Assembly (NCBI GenBank): GCA_965276675.1
Contig: OZ255624.1
Span: 1,674,001 to 1,738,000 of the forward strand
Source: G965276675 sp965276675
GTDB taxonomy: Bacteria > Acidobacteriota > Terriglobia > Terriglobales > Acidobacteriaceae
Direction of reading: 5' to 3'
DNA length: 64,000 nt
Below are positions 1 to 7,664 of this stretch, one piece after another. The position numbers and the translations under genes are program-made. Each line of letters opens with the position of its first letter. Within the stretch, counting starts at the first letter, position 1. The notes under the pieces were generated by a model. That model did not search any database, had not been told where the DNA came from, and saw nothing but the letters and a program-made list of their open reading frames with translations.

Positions 1-425
1 TGCGGCTGCACGAGGCCGATCCGGCGCTCTATATCAGCCTGAGCGGGGATGAGGAGCCAGGGCCGGACGCGATGCCAGTGGAGACGCATGGGGCGAAGGG
101 TCCGAAGGCGGAAAGCTCGCCGGCGAGCAAGTACGCCATTGTGCGGGTGGTCTCGAAGCGGAACTACCGGGTGGTGACGGGCGTGAGTATCAGTGCGCTG
201 GGAAGAATGTCGCAGTCGCAGGATACCGTGGAGACGAATGCGACCATCCTGCCGGGTGGACACTGGATGAAGGTGACGCCGAAGGGGCCGCTGACGCTGG
301 GCGAGTATGCGTTGATGGAGGTGCTGGCGCCGGGGCAGGTGAACCTTTCGGTGTGGGATTTCGCCATTGATCCGGTGGCGGCGGAGAATGCGAATGCGAT
401 TCTGCCTCTGCAGCGCGGGCGGTAG
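1..425 (+). CDS. C-terminal part of an unidentified protein (5' end outside window)
   Basis: The reading frame is open from base 3 to the stop at 423-425, so the start lies upstream of the window and only about 140 residues are seen. An ATG at 72 is internal to the open frame and is unlikely to be the true start. The visible part is a soluble, compact C-terminal domain with alternating hydrophobic strands and no membrane segment or recognisable catalytic motif. It ends with an Ala/Asn-rich stretch and an Arg-rich tail. I do not recognise the family. No downstream partner lies on the same strand, since the next gene faces it on the minus strand. Confidence 0.6.
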   Translation, partial: RLHEADPALYISLSGDEEPGPDAMPVETHGAKGPKAESSPASKYAIVRVVSKRNYRVVTGVSISALGRMSQSQDTVETNATILPGGHWMKVTPKGPLTLGEYALMEVLAPGQVNLSVWDFAIDPVAAENANAILPLQRGR

Positions 426-442
426 GGGAGTGGGGAACAATA

Positions 443-493
443 GATCCTTCGACCTGCGTTCTCGCTCCTACGAGAACTCTGGTCGGGATGACA
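443..493. repeat. Diverged copy of the dispersed 'CTCAGGATGACA' repeat
   Basis: This resembles the intergenic repeat seen intact at 7250-7297, with the opening GATCCTTCGAC and the closing GGGATGACAC kept and the middle changed. It lies in the 270-bp gap between two convergent genes. Confidence 0.45.
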
Positions 494-572
494 CGGGAAG
501 GGTGTTGTGGTCTCCCACCTTTCCCTTCGCTCTTAGGTCAGGGTGGATAGGAGAACGGAGCGCTGCGCGCTG

Positions 573-638
573 ACCCACCCTTTGCGCTGAATTTAACTGA
601 GATGCGAGCGGTGGCCGGGCGCAAAGGATGGGGCACCC
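573..638. repeat. Long inverted repeat (CCCACCCTTTGCGC ... GCGCAAAGGATGGG)
   Basis: The left arm at 575-587 and the right arm at 619-633 can pair over about 13 bases with one mismatch, around a loop of about 30 bases. A second copy of the same element sits at 19040-19103. It lies between convergent genes, so it could act as a bidirectional terminator or be a small non-autonomous mobile repeat. No U-tract follows either arm. Confidence 0.55.
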
Positions 639-657
639 GGGTTTGGTGGTGGGTAAT

Positions 658-689
658 GCAGGTCCCTTCGGCTTCGCTCAGGATGACAG
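658..689. repeat. Short copy of the dispersed 'CTCAGGATGACA' repeat
   Basis: TGCAGGTCCCTTCGGC is followed by GCTCAGGATGACAG. It is a shortened version of the 48-bp form at 7250-7297 and lies just downstream of the stop codon of the minus-strand diguanylate cyclase gene. Confidence 0.6.
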
Positions 690-695
690 CTTGAT

Positions 696-1832
696 TTAGG
701 CAGATGCGGCGATGCCGTCGCGGGTGGTGTTTTTTACTGAGTACATCCGCTCGTCGGCGGTGCTGATGAGCTGCTCCACGGTTTCCGCGTCGTCGGGGAA
801 GGTGGAGATGCCGAAGCTGGCGCGCACGCTCAGGTTGAGGCCTTCGTCTGCGAGAAACTGATAGTCGCGGAGTGACTCGAGCAGTCGCTGGGAGGCCTCG
901 ACTGCGGAGGATTTGCCGGTCTGGGGCAGTAACACGATGAACTCGTCGCCGCCGTAGCGGAAGGCCAGGTCGACGATGCGCAGATTGCGCTTGATGACGG
1001 TGGCGACCTCCGCGAGGACGCGGCTGCCGGTCAGGTGTCCGTGCTCGTCATTGATCTGCTTGAAGCGGTCCAGATCGATGAAGACCAGGCTGAGCGGGGT
1101 GCAAAAGCGCCGGCTGCGCTCGATTTCTGTGGCGAGGGTTGCGGTCAGGTGGCGGGCGTTGAAGAGGCCGGTGCAGTCATCGGTGATGGTGAGTTCCTGG
1201 ATGCGCTCCACTGCGCGCGCATTCTCAATGGCGATGGCGGCGTAGTCGCACAGGATATGCAGGAAGGTGATGGTGTAGTCGGTGAGCGCGCTGAGCTGGT
1301 AGTTGAAGAGCTGGATGACGCCCAGGGTGCGCAGCCGGGAGCGGAGGGGGAGGGAGATGGCGGACTCGGTTCGCTCGGGGGCGCACTCACCGGCGCAGAG
1401 CTCCGGGGTAAAGGCGCCTTCGGAGACGATCAGGGGCTCGCCGTGCGCGGCCACCCAGCCCGCCATACCCTCGCCCATGGGAATGCGGATGCTCTCCAGC
1501 GCGCTGTTGGACTGGCCGGCGGCGATCGCGTAGTAGAGGTCGTTGCGCTCGGCGTCGACCATCAGCAGCGACCAGCTCTCCGGCTGGAAGAAGCCCTCCA
1601 TCTGCTGCAGGATGCTGCGCAGGATGGTGTCCAGGTCAAGCGAGGAGGTCAGCGCGCGGGCGACATTATGGAAGACCAGGATGTCGTCGAGGGCCCGAGC
1701 GTCTTTCCGGGGCTCGCCGGATGCATTGGTCACGTCCGGATTTGTCACGCCTGGATCTGGCACGTCTGAGATTGACACTTCTGGGCACCTGCTATGGCGA
1801 CCTGTTTGAGTCTGACTTGTTGATTCTGGCAT
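696..1832 (-). CDS. GAF-GGDEF diguanylate cyclase
   Basis: A cytosolic enzyme predicted to join two GTP molecules into the second messenger cyclic di-GMP, with a sensory GAF domain in front. From the ATG at 1832 the protein has 378 residues: a low-complexity N-terminus, a GAF domain at roughly 60-215, and a GGDEF domain at about 225-378. The active-site loop reads GGDEF exactly (residues 294-298). RIVD at 285-288, five residues before it, is an RxxD inhibitory site, so product feedback is expected. The frame stays open upstream to 2168 inside moaA on the same strand, but that part is Arg/Ser/Ala-rich shadow sequence and was left out. The start is uncertain: a GTG at 1856 with GGGAG just before it is an alternative. 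It lies 58 bp downstream of moaA and may be cotranscribed with it. Confidence 0.88.
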   Translation of the reverse strand: MPESTSQTQTGRHSRCPEVSISDVPDPGVTNPDVTNASGEPRKDARALDDILVFHNVARALTSSLDLDTILRSILQQMEGFFQPESWSLLMVDAERNDLYYAIAAGQSNSALESIRIPMGEGMAGWVAAHGEPLIVSEGAFTPELCAGECAPERTESAISLPLRSRLRTLGVIQLFNYQLSALTDYTITFLHILCDYAAIAIENARAVERIQELTITDDCTGLFNARHLTATLATEIERSRRFCTPLSLVFIDLDRFKQINDEHGHLTGSRVLAEVATVIKRNLRIVDLAFRYGGDEFIVLLPQTGKSSAVEASQRLLESLRDYQFLADEGLNLSVRASFGISTFPDDAETVEQLISTADERMYSVKNTTRDGIAASA

Positions 1833-1890
1833 ATCGGGGCGCTCGGAGACGAGCACTCCCTGAGCGAGTGTGAGGTAGGACTGGATGCGG

Positions 1891-2982
1891 TCACCCGCCG
1901 ATATGCACCATGCTACGGGAGGGCTTGAGAAAGCCCGGCTCGCCGATGTGGTGGCGTGCTTCTTTCTTCTCGGCGGTGCCGCGGATGAAGCTGGCCAGGT
2001 CCTCATCGCTGCCACCCCGATGGAGTACGGCGTAGAGGTCATGATCGGATTGCGAAAAGAGGCAGGTGCGGATCTTGCCGTCCGAGGTGAGGCGGATGCG
2101 GCTGCACGCGCCGCAGAAGGCCTGCGAGACGGGCGCGATGATGCCGACCTCGCCAACGCCGTCATCAAAGGTGAAGCGGCGGGCTGTTTCGCCAGGGTTG
2201 GTGGCCGGCAAGGCTACCAGGGGTCGGACCTCGCTGAGCCGCTGCTTGACTTCGTTGAAGGGAACGACCGTGTTTGGGGACCAGATGCGGTCTTCTTCGA
2301 GCGGCATGAATTCGATAAAGCGGACGACGACGCCCTCGGTGCGGGAGAAGTGGGCGAAGGCGGGGATCTGGTCCTCGTTGAAGCCGCGCAGGAGCACGCA
2401 GTTGACCTTGACTGGGCCCAAGCCAGCGTCTTTGGCAGCGCGGATGCCGGCGATCACCTTTCCGTAGCTGCCGGGGACGCGAGTGATGCGGGCGACGATC
2501 TCCGGGTCGACGGCATCCATGCTGACGGTAACCCGGGTGAGCCCTGCGTCCTTAAGCGCCTGAGCCTGGGAGGCGAGCAGGTGGCCGTTGGTGGTGATGG
2601 CGATGTCGAGCGGGGCTCCCTGGCTTTCCGGGAGTGGCTGGCCGTTGGCGCCGAAGCGGGTGCGTAGCTGAGCCAATTCGCGCACCAGATCGGCGAGACC
2701 GCGGCGGAGAAGCGGTTCGCCACCGGTGAGCCGGACCTTCTCAATGCCGAGATCGACGAAGACGCGGATCATGCGCAGGTAGTCCGCGATGGGCAGCTCG
2801 GAGTATTGCGCGCCTTCGTTGCCGGTGCGGCAGTAGACGCATTTGTAGTTGCAGCGATCCGTCACCGAGACGCGCAGATCCAGGATCGACCGGTGGTGCT
2901 TGTCGATCAGGCGGGTTGCGGGAGGCGTTGGAACTAACTGTGCAAGCTCCGCCAGGCTGCTCGGAATGGAAAATGTGGACAC
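1891..2982 (-). CDS. moaA: GTP 3',8-cyclase MoaA
   Basis: A radical-SAM enzyme that, with MoaC, converts GTP to cyclic pyranopterin monophosphate, the first step of molybdenum cofactor synthesis. The protein has 363 residues. The N-terminal cluster motif is C44-x3-C48-x2-C51 after the VTDRCNYKC stretch. A glycine-rich LTGGEPLLR segment typical of SAM binding follows. A second C-x2-C-x13-C cluster (FCGAC ... RTC) near residue 290 binds the substrate-side 4Fe-4S cluster. The C-terminus ends in Gly-Gly, as in functional MoaA. The start is a GTG, because an in-frame TAA lies two codons upstream. No other moa genes are in the window, so the rest of the pathway must be encoded elsewhere. Confidence 0.96.
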   Translation of the reverse strand: MSTFSIPSSLAELAQLVPTPPATRLIDKHHRSILDLRVSVTDRCNYKCVYCRTGNEGAQYSELPIADYLRMIRVFVDLGIEKVRLTGGEPLLRRGLADLVRELAQLRTRFGANGQPLPESQGAPLDIAITTNGHLLASQAQALKDAGLTRVTVSMDAVDPEIVARITRVPGSYGKVIAGIRAAKDAGLGPVKVNCVLLRGFNEDQIPAFAHFSRTEGVVVRFIEFMPLEEDRIWSPNTVVPFNEVKQRLSEVRPLVALPATNPGETARRFTFDDGVGEVGIIAPVSQAFCGACSRIRLTSDGKIRTCLFSQSDHDLYAVLHRGGSDEDLASFIRGTAEKKEARHHIGEPGFLKPSRSMVHIGG

Positions 2983-3180
2983 GTGTCTTTATTCGATGCG
3001 CAATTGGAAGTTTTTCTTCAAAGAGCCTGTGGTATGGCTCGGTGTTCGGAACAGTCTCTTTGTCTATTGTACGAAACGGCTTTGCGCGGCTACGGGTTGT
3101 GAGCTGCAATTCCGCTTTGACGGTAACCGGTCAGGCATCTAGAGCCCAAACTCCTCCATCGCATGAGATGGAGGTGCGTG

Positions 3181-3438
3181 ATGAGCGAGGAGAGAGCGCA
3201 AACGGAGCAGCACGAGCCGAAGGGACTGGGCGAGCATACACGCGGGGTGGCAGCCGAGTGGGCGCATGAGCAGGGCTGGGGCTTGAACGAGGAGGAGCGG
3301 ACGCGCAATCCAGAGGGGCGGCCGCAGTTCTATGGCGGTAAGGGCTATGACTATGGAGCGGCGCAGGATTTTGGCGACGAGGCGGTGAAGAGGGACGCGG
3401 GCGAGGGAGCTGGCGATGAAAGCAGCACTGACCAGTAA
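3181..3438 (+). CDS. Small highly charged protein of unknown function
   Basis: An 85-residue acidic and polar protein rich in Glu, Gly, Gln and Arg, with no hydrophobic segment, so probably cytosolic and partly disordered. The middle has aromatic and glycine residues (QFYGGKGYDYG). The start at 3181 is favoured by GGAGG at 3170-3174, six bases upstream; an ATG at 3163 in the same frame lacks such a site. It is divergent from moaA and stands alone. I do not recognise the family. Confidence 0.6.
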   Translation: MSEERAQTEQHEPKGLGEHTRGVAAEWAHEQGWGLNEEERTRNPEGRPQFYGGKGYDYGAAQDFGDEAVKRDAGEGAGDESSTDQ

Positions 3439-3510
3439 CGACTGGGGCGGCCGCTGGACTGGTGAGTGAGGCTGGGACACCGGCTGAGTGGCACCCGAGG
3501 GAAATGCATG

Positions 3511-3599
3511 TTCCTTCGGCTGCGTCGCTGCGCGACTGCGCTCAGGACGACAAATATGCAGGTCCTGCGACTCGCGCGCGACTCCGCTCAGGATGACAG
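3511..3599. repeat. Two tandem copies of the dispersed 'CTCAGGATGACA' repeat
   Basis: Copy one (3511-3552) runs from TTCCTTCGGCTGCGTCGC to CTCAGGACGACAA. Copy two (3556-3599) runs from TGCAGGTCCTGCGAC to CTCAGGATGACAGG. They are in the same orientation, three bases apart, in the gap between two convergent genes. Confidence 0.7.
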
Positions 3600-3607
3600 G
3601 GTGGGTG

Positions 3608-4663
3608 TTAGGGGCCTTCGTTGTAGTGGTAGGAGGCTTGGGTGCCTAGCGCTGTGAGTGTGCTGAGCTCCATGCCGCGCACCTCACGCCCTTCCTTGGG
3701 AGTGGCGGCGTCGGCTGCTCCCGAGGGTGGGGGCAGCATAAAGGTGGAGAGGTGAAGCACCAACTGCGTAAGTGTGGGAAAAAGGCCCATGGCGCGAGCG
3801 CCCAGCCAGGCTTGCGGCGTAATGGTGATTTCGGTGGCTCCGGTGACGGTTGCGTCCATGATGACGCGCGCGGCGTGTTCCGCGGAGGCTGTCACGCCGG
3901 GTAGGCTGGCGCCGAGTGAGAACCAGCGATACTCCTCTTCGCGGTTGCCGGAGAAGAGCGCCCGGACGTGCGAGCCGGTGCGCATGAGACCGGGGCAGAC
4001 GGTGGTGACGGCGACGCCCTTGGAGCGGAGCTCGGCGTGCAGTCCCTCTGAGAAGCCGACGGCCGCAAACTTGCTGGCCGAGTAAGGCAACAGGTGAGGC
4101 ACGGCGAACTTACCGCCGATGGAGCAGATGTTCACGATTGAGCCGGACTGGCGCGCCATCATCTGCGGCACCACGGCGAGCGAGCAGTGGAGCATGCCGT
4201 AGAAGTTGGTATTCATGGCGTCTTGAAAGGACGCGAGCGACTGGTCTTCTACCGCGCCCACGGTGATGATGCCGGCGTTGTTGACAAGAATGTCGATTTG
4301 GCCGAAGTGTTGCGTGGCGCGCTCGATCATCTCCCGTGCCTGGGTGTCGTCGCGAATATCGCAGGGGATGATGAGGGCGGCGTCTTCGTTGACCACTGCA
4401 CCACGCTGCACTAGGAGGTCGAGGGCCCGCTCGAGCTCATAGGGATCGCGGGCGGTAAGGACGAGCCGTGCGCCACGACGGCCGAACTCCTCGGCCATGG
4501 CGAGCCCGAGGCCGCGCGAGGAGCCGGTGATGAGGACGACCTTGCCTGCGAGTTCGAGGCGAGAGGTGAGTTTGCGCTTAAGAAAGATCGCAGCGCCGCA
4601 GAGTGCGAGAGTGGCTGCAACTGCGGCGCCGGTGGAGTAGTGTTGTTTGTCTTTGGTCTTCAT
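3608..4663 (-). CDS. Membrane-anchored short-chain dehydrogenase/reductase
   Basis: A classical SDR oxidoreductase with a Rossmann fold, likely NADP(H)- or NAD(H)-dependent; the substrate cannot be told from sequence. A hydrophobic segment at about 11-28 followed by KRK suggests a single N-terminal membrane anchor with the catalytic domain in the cytosol. The cofactor motif is TGSSRGLG (46-53), followed by NNAG (128-131), Ser181, and the catalytic YSASK with Tyr194 and Lys198. At 351 residues it is longer than a minimal SDR (about 250) because of the anchor and a C-terminal extension of some 60 residues. It is the third gene of an operon after the zinc alcohol dehydrogenase, 23 bp downstream of it. 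Confidence 0.9.
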   Translation of the reverse strand: MKTKDKQHYSTGAAVAATLALCGAAIFLKRKLTSRLELAGKVVLITGSSRGLGLAMAEEFGRRGARLVLTARDPYELERALDLLVQRGAVVNEDAALIIPCDIRDDTQAREMIERATQHFGQIDILVNNAGIITVGAVEDQSLASFQDAMNTNFYGMLHCSLAVVPQMMARQSGSIVNICSIGGKFAVPHLLPYSASKFAAVGFSEGLHAELRSKGVAVTTVCPGLMRTGSHVRALFSGNREEEYRWFSLGASLPGVTASAEHAARVIMDATVTGATEITITPQAWLGARAMGLFPTLTQLVLHLSTFMLPPPSGAADAATPKEGREVRGMELSTLTALGTQASYHYNEGP

Positions 4664-4686
4664 CTTCTTGATCAGGCGTACATCAG

Positions 4687-5892
4687 TTAGGCTGCTTTCA
4701 CCTCTGCGGGGGTGTTGGCCCAGGGATCGATGACGACTTTGACGCAGCCGTCCTGCTTGTCGCGGAAGATCTTGTACATCTCCGGGATCTGGTCCATGGT
4801 CACGCGGTGAGTGATCAGGAAGGATGGATCGATCTGCCCTTCCTCAATACGTCGCAGCAACGGTTGCATATAGCGCATCATGTGAGTCTGGCCCATCTTC
4901 ATGGTGATGCCCTTGCCGAAGGCCGCGCCGAAGTTGATTTTATTGAGCAGGCCGCCGTAGACGCCGGGAATGGAGACGGTGCCGCATTTCCGCACGGACT
5001 GAATGGCCTGGCGAAGCACGATGGGCCGGTCGGATTCGAGCAATATGGCCTGCTCGACCCGGTCGTAGATGCCCGGCAGCGTGTCGGCATGCGCTTCAAT
5101 GCCGACCGCGTCGATGCAGGAGTCTGGGCCGTTGCCGCCGGTGAGGTCGCGCAGCTGCTGCTCCACGTCGTCATCGATCTCTGAGTAGTTGATGGTGATA
5201 GCCCCAGCCTGTTTGGCCAGCGCCAGCCGTTCCGGGAAGCGATCGATCGCGATCACCTTTTCGGCGCCGAGCATGAAGGCGCTCTTGACGGCGAAGAGCC
5301 CGACCGGGCCGCAGCCCCAGATCGCGACCGTGTCCCCGGGCTCGATCTGCGCGTTCTCCGCGCCCTGGTAGCCGGTGGGGAAGATGTCGGAGAGGAAGAG
5401 TACCTTGTCATCCGGCAGATCGTTTTCTATCTTGATAGGGCCCACGTCGGCGAAGGGGACACGCGCGTACTGCGCCTGCCCGCCGGCATAGCCGCCCATC
5501 ATATGCGAGTAGCCATAGAGGGCCGAAGCGCCGTAGCCGTAGGCCTCTTCCATGATGTGCGCGTTGGGATTGGAGTTATCGCAGGCCGACCAGAACTGCC
5601 GCTTGCAGAAGAAGCAGTTGCCACAGGCGATGGTGAAGGGGACGACCACACGGTCGCCGCGCTTGAGTTTCTTGACCTCCGGACCTACCTCCTCCACGAT
5701 GCCCATGAACTCGTGGCCGAGAATGTCGCCAGATTCCATGGTGGGAATGTAGCCGTCGTAGAGGTGCAGGTCGGAGCCGCAAATGGCCGTGCGCGTGATT
5801 TTGATGATCGCGTCATGCGGATTGATCAATTTGGGGTCGGGTACGGTGTGGACTTCGACCTTCTCTTTTCCCATCCAGCAGAGTGCCTTCAT
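4687..5892 (-). CDS. Zinc-dependent alcohol dehydrogenase family protein
   Basis: A medium-chain dehydrogenase/reductase of 401 residues, like the glutathione-independent formaldehyde dehydrogenase/threonine dehydrogenase branch. Catalytic zinc ligands are Cys38, His60 and Glu61 (ICGSD and GHEFMG). A structural zinc site is formed by Cys90, Cys93, Cys96 and Cys104. The nucleotide-binding glycine motif GCGPVG lies near residue 205. The substrate is not certain. The ATG at 5892 is preceded by AAGGA. It overlaps the stop of the upstream SRPBCC gene as ATGA, a four-base overlap that implies translational coupling. The frame runs further upstream to 6438, but that part is a shadow of the SRPBCC gene. 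Confidence 0.92.
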   Translation of the reverse strand: MKALCWMGKEKVEVHTVPDPKLINPHDAIIKITRTAICGSDLHLYDGYIPTMESGDILGHEFMGIVEEVGPEVKKLKRGDRVVVPFTIACGNCFFCKRQFWSACDNSNPNAHIMEEAYGYGASALYGYSHMMGGYAGGQAQYARVPFADVGPIKIENDLPDDKVLFLSDIFPTGYQGAENAQIEPGDTVAIWGCGPVGLFAVKSAFMLGAEKVIAIDRFPERLALAKQAGAITINYSEIDDDVEQQLRDLTGGNGPDSCIDAVGIEAHADTLPGIYDRVEQAILLESDRPIVLRQAIQSVRKCGTVSIPGVYGGLLNKINFGAAFGKGITMKMGQTHMMRYMQPLLRRIEEGQIDPSFLITHRVTMDQIPEMYKIFRDKQDGCVKVVIDPWANTPAEVKAA

Positions 5893-6554
5893 AGTGTGTC
5901 CTTTTGGGTCTGGCGTGCATTGCTCGCGACGGAAGCCGCCGGCTCTTTGCTGGTCTTTGTTTTCCTGGCTGCGCCGGGAGGGGTCTGCACGGCTGTGCCC
6001 GGTGGGGTTGGGTTGGTCTCGCCGAAGAAGAACTCCTTCATCTTGCCGCCGATGCCTCTTGGTCCGGCTGGCTGGTTCTCTGTAGTCGGGATTTCGCCGG
6101 CTTCGGTCATCTGCTTGAAGTGGCGAAGATTCTCGATCACCATCTGCTTGGGGCTGCGGGCGACTGCGCCAGCCGTGGCGTTGGCCAGCTTGCCGCCAGT
6201 CAGCTTGAAGGACTGCACCAGCGTGACAATCGTGCCCCGTCCGGCTGGCGCTTCGGTGAAGGTTACTTCGCCGTGCTGCTCGATGTCGCCATCGGTGGAA
6301 CCCCAGCTCAGCTGACGGCCTGGGATGTCGGTGGTGATCTCGGAGATCCATTCGATCGTGCGGCGCAGCGGGGCCTTCATGATCCAGCGCGAGGTCTTCT
6401 CGCTGAGCGGCGTAACCGACTCTAGACCCTCCTGCCAAAGGGGAGCTTTTTCAATGTCGCGCCAGTAGGCGTAGAGCTCCTGCGCGCCGCGGTTGATAGT
6501 CACAGCCGAATGGCCACGTACGTTGTCTTCCTGCGAATCTTTAGCTTTCGCCAT
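5889..6554 (-). CDS. SRPBCC-fold (polyketide cyclase/START-like) protein
   Basis: A 221-residue protein whose first 150 residues fit the SRPBCC hydrophobic-cavity fold, as in the 'cyclase/dehydrase' proteins common in acidobacteria (W-R-D-I-E near residue 30, WGS-TDGDIEQHGEV strand pattern, GTIVTL). The last 60 residues are Pro/Thr/Lys-rich and probably disordered. It likely binds a lipid or hydrophobic ligand, but no substrate can be named. The ATG at 6554 is chosen because AAGGAA lies about eight bases upstream. It opens the three-gene operon SRPBCC, alcohol dehydrogenase, SDR; shared transcription suggests a joint role in processing a hydrophobic or toxic metabolite. Confidence 0.8.
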   Translation of the reverse strand: MAKAKDSQEDNVRGHSAVTINRGAQELYAYWRDIEKAPLWQEGLESVTPLSEKTSRWIMKAPLRRTIEWISEITTDIPGRQLSWGSTDGDIEQHGEVTFTEAPAGRGTIVTLVQSFKLTGGKLANATAGAVARSPKQMVIENLRHFKQMTEAGEIPTTENQPAGPRGIGGKMKEFFFGETNPTPPGTAVQTPPGAARKTKTSKEPAASVASNARQTQKDTL

Positions 6555-6796
6555 CGGTAGATTCCTTAAATGAGTTATTCGCCGCATGCCGAAGAGCACG
6601 ACAGGGAGTATCTATCACCTGAGATGCATGGGAGAGCTGGCCGACGAGACCCAAGCGAAGATGAACGCGATGGAATGAAGCGCGGGGAGCGACGATCAGG
6701 AGGAGATTGTTTCGGGGCGCTTCCCATGCGGCAGGGGTCGGGCGGGATAGCCCAGCCCCTGGCTGCTTCTCTGGCTGTTCGGAGGCGAGCAGGCCG

Positions 6797-7153
6797 CTAC
6801 TTCTGCTTGGCAATCACCTTGCTGGCAATCTTGGCGTAGGTGGCCTGGGGAACGATCTTCTTGCTTACCAGGTCGGTCTTGCGGGCGTAGGGACGGCCAT
6901 CGACGATCTTCTTCGCGTAGGCATCGCCGATGCCAGGCAGGGCTTTGAGCTGGTCCATGGATGCCGAGTTCAGGTCGACGAGATCCGACGAGCCCTGCAT
7001 GGGAGTTTGGCTCTGCCCGGTGGAGTTGGCGGGCTGCTTTGCCGAGTGGCTTGCGGTCTGCGCAAGGGCGGGCAGGGTGGCTGGAAGCAGGGCCATACCC
7101 ATGGCCAGGATGAGGGTCCAGAGTGAGTGGCTTTTCCGCAGATGCTTCTTCAT
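6797..7153 (-). CDS. Secreted helix-hairpin-helix (ComEA-like) protein
   Basis: A 118-residue exported protein. Residues 1-31 form a signal peptide (basic start, hydrophobic core, ALAQT cleavage region). A Ser/Gln-rich linker follows, then a helix-hairpin-helix domain at about 57-115 with LVDLNSASMDQLKALPGIG, the hallmark of the ComEA/T2SK DNA-binding fold. It may bind DNA outside the cytoplasmic membrane, as ComEA does in transformation, but many such small proteins have no proven role. CGGAG lies upstream of the ATG at a normal distance. The 242-bp gap to the SRPBCC gene holds no convincing gene. Confidence 0.85.
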   Translation of the reverse strand: MKKHLRKSHSLWTLILAMGMALLPATLPALAQTASHSAKQPANSTGQSQTPMQGSSDLVDLNSASMDQLKALPGIGDAYAKKIVDGRPYARKTDLVSKKIVPQATYAKIASKVIAKQK

Positions 7154-7249
7154 CGAGGGGCTCCGTTCAACGGGACAGAAGATGTGGGGGATCGAACAGA
7201 GCCATGCTCGTTGGGGAGGCGGTGGGTGTCAAGAGCGAAGTTGAGAAAA

Positions 7250-7297
7250 TGCAGGTCCTTCGACTGCGTCGCTGCGCGACTCCGCTCAGGATGACAA
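7250..7297. repeat. Best-preserved copy of the dispersed 'CTCAGGATGACA' repeat
   Basis: TGCAGGTCCTTCGACTGCG is followed by TCGCTGCGCGACTCCGCTC and AGGATGACAA. Inside it GTCGC-TGC-GCGAC can form a short hairpin. It is used here as the reference for copies near 443, 658, 3511, 3556, 11974 and 17908. Confidence 0.7.
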
Positions 7298-7335
7298 ATT
7301 GCGGGATTGCCGCACCCGGTGCCCGGGATGGCAAA

Positions 7336-7587
7336 TCAGGATTGCGGGAGGGTGACTGGTTTAGCTTCTTCAGCGGCTACGGCTGCTTCTGCCGCGGCGA
7401 AGCCGATCTTGGAGTGGGTGCCATCGCAGAAGGGCTTCTTGGTGGAGGCGCCGCAGCGGCAGAGCGAGATGGCCGGCTTGCCTTCGAGATTCCATTCCTT
7501 GCCGTCGGCGTCGATGAGGCGCACCGGACCTTCTACGCGAAAGGGGCCGTTGGGGCGGACAGTAATTTTGACTTCGTTTTCAGCCAT
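7336..7587 (-). CDS. CDGSH iron-sulfur domain protein
   Basis: An 83-residue cytosolic protein carrying one CDGSH (mitoNEET-type) motif that binds a redox-active 2Fe-2S cluster through three Cys and one His. The ligands read Cys43-x-Cys45 ... Cys54-Asp-Gly-Thr-His58, with the usual KKPFCDGTH spacing. The N-terminal half is a beta-rich lead-in typical of the bacterial single-domain type. The C-terminus is Ala/Glu-rich. AGGAG lies upstream of the ATG. It is 77 bp downstream of the ClC gene on the same strand and may be cotranscribed. Its redox partner is unknown. Confidence 0.93.
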   Translation of the reverse strand: MAENEVKITVRPNGPFRVEGPVRLIDADGKEWNLEGKPAISLCRCGASTKKPFCDGTHSKIGFAAAEAAVAAEEAKPVTLPQS

Positions 7588-7664
7588 GGGTGGGTGTGCT
7601 CCTGTGGTTCTGGGTTGGGTTTGGGAAAGGGCTTCTCCCAGTTTACAGTGCGGTTGCCGCCGAG

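Noticed and set aside
1035..1769. 244-codon plus-strand open frame
   Set aside because: Antisense shadow of the diguanylate cyclase gene; no family features and no ribosome site.
1833..2168. N-terminal extension of the diguanylate cyclase frame
   Set aside because: It overlaps moaA on the same strand and is Arg/Ser/Ala-rich shadow sequence with no domain; the GAF-GGDEF protein is complete from 1832.
2983..3180. Molybdenum-cofactor riboswitch upstream of moaA
   Set aside because: I could not find the stems expected of that aptamer in the minus-strand leader.
6600..6796. Possible small minus-strand gene before the helix-hairpin-helix gene
   Set aside because: The frame runs into the start of the SRPBCC gene, has no ribosome site, and its sequence looks noncoding.
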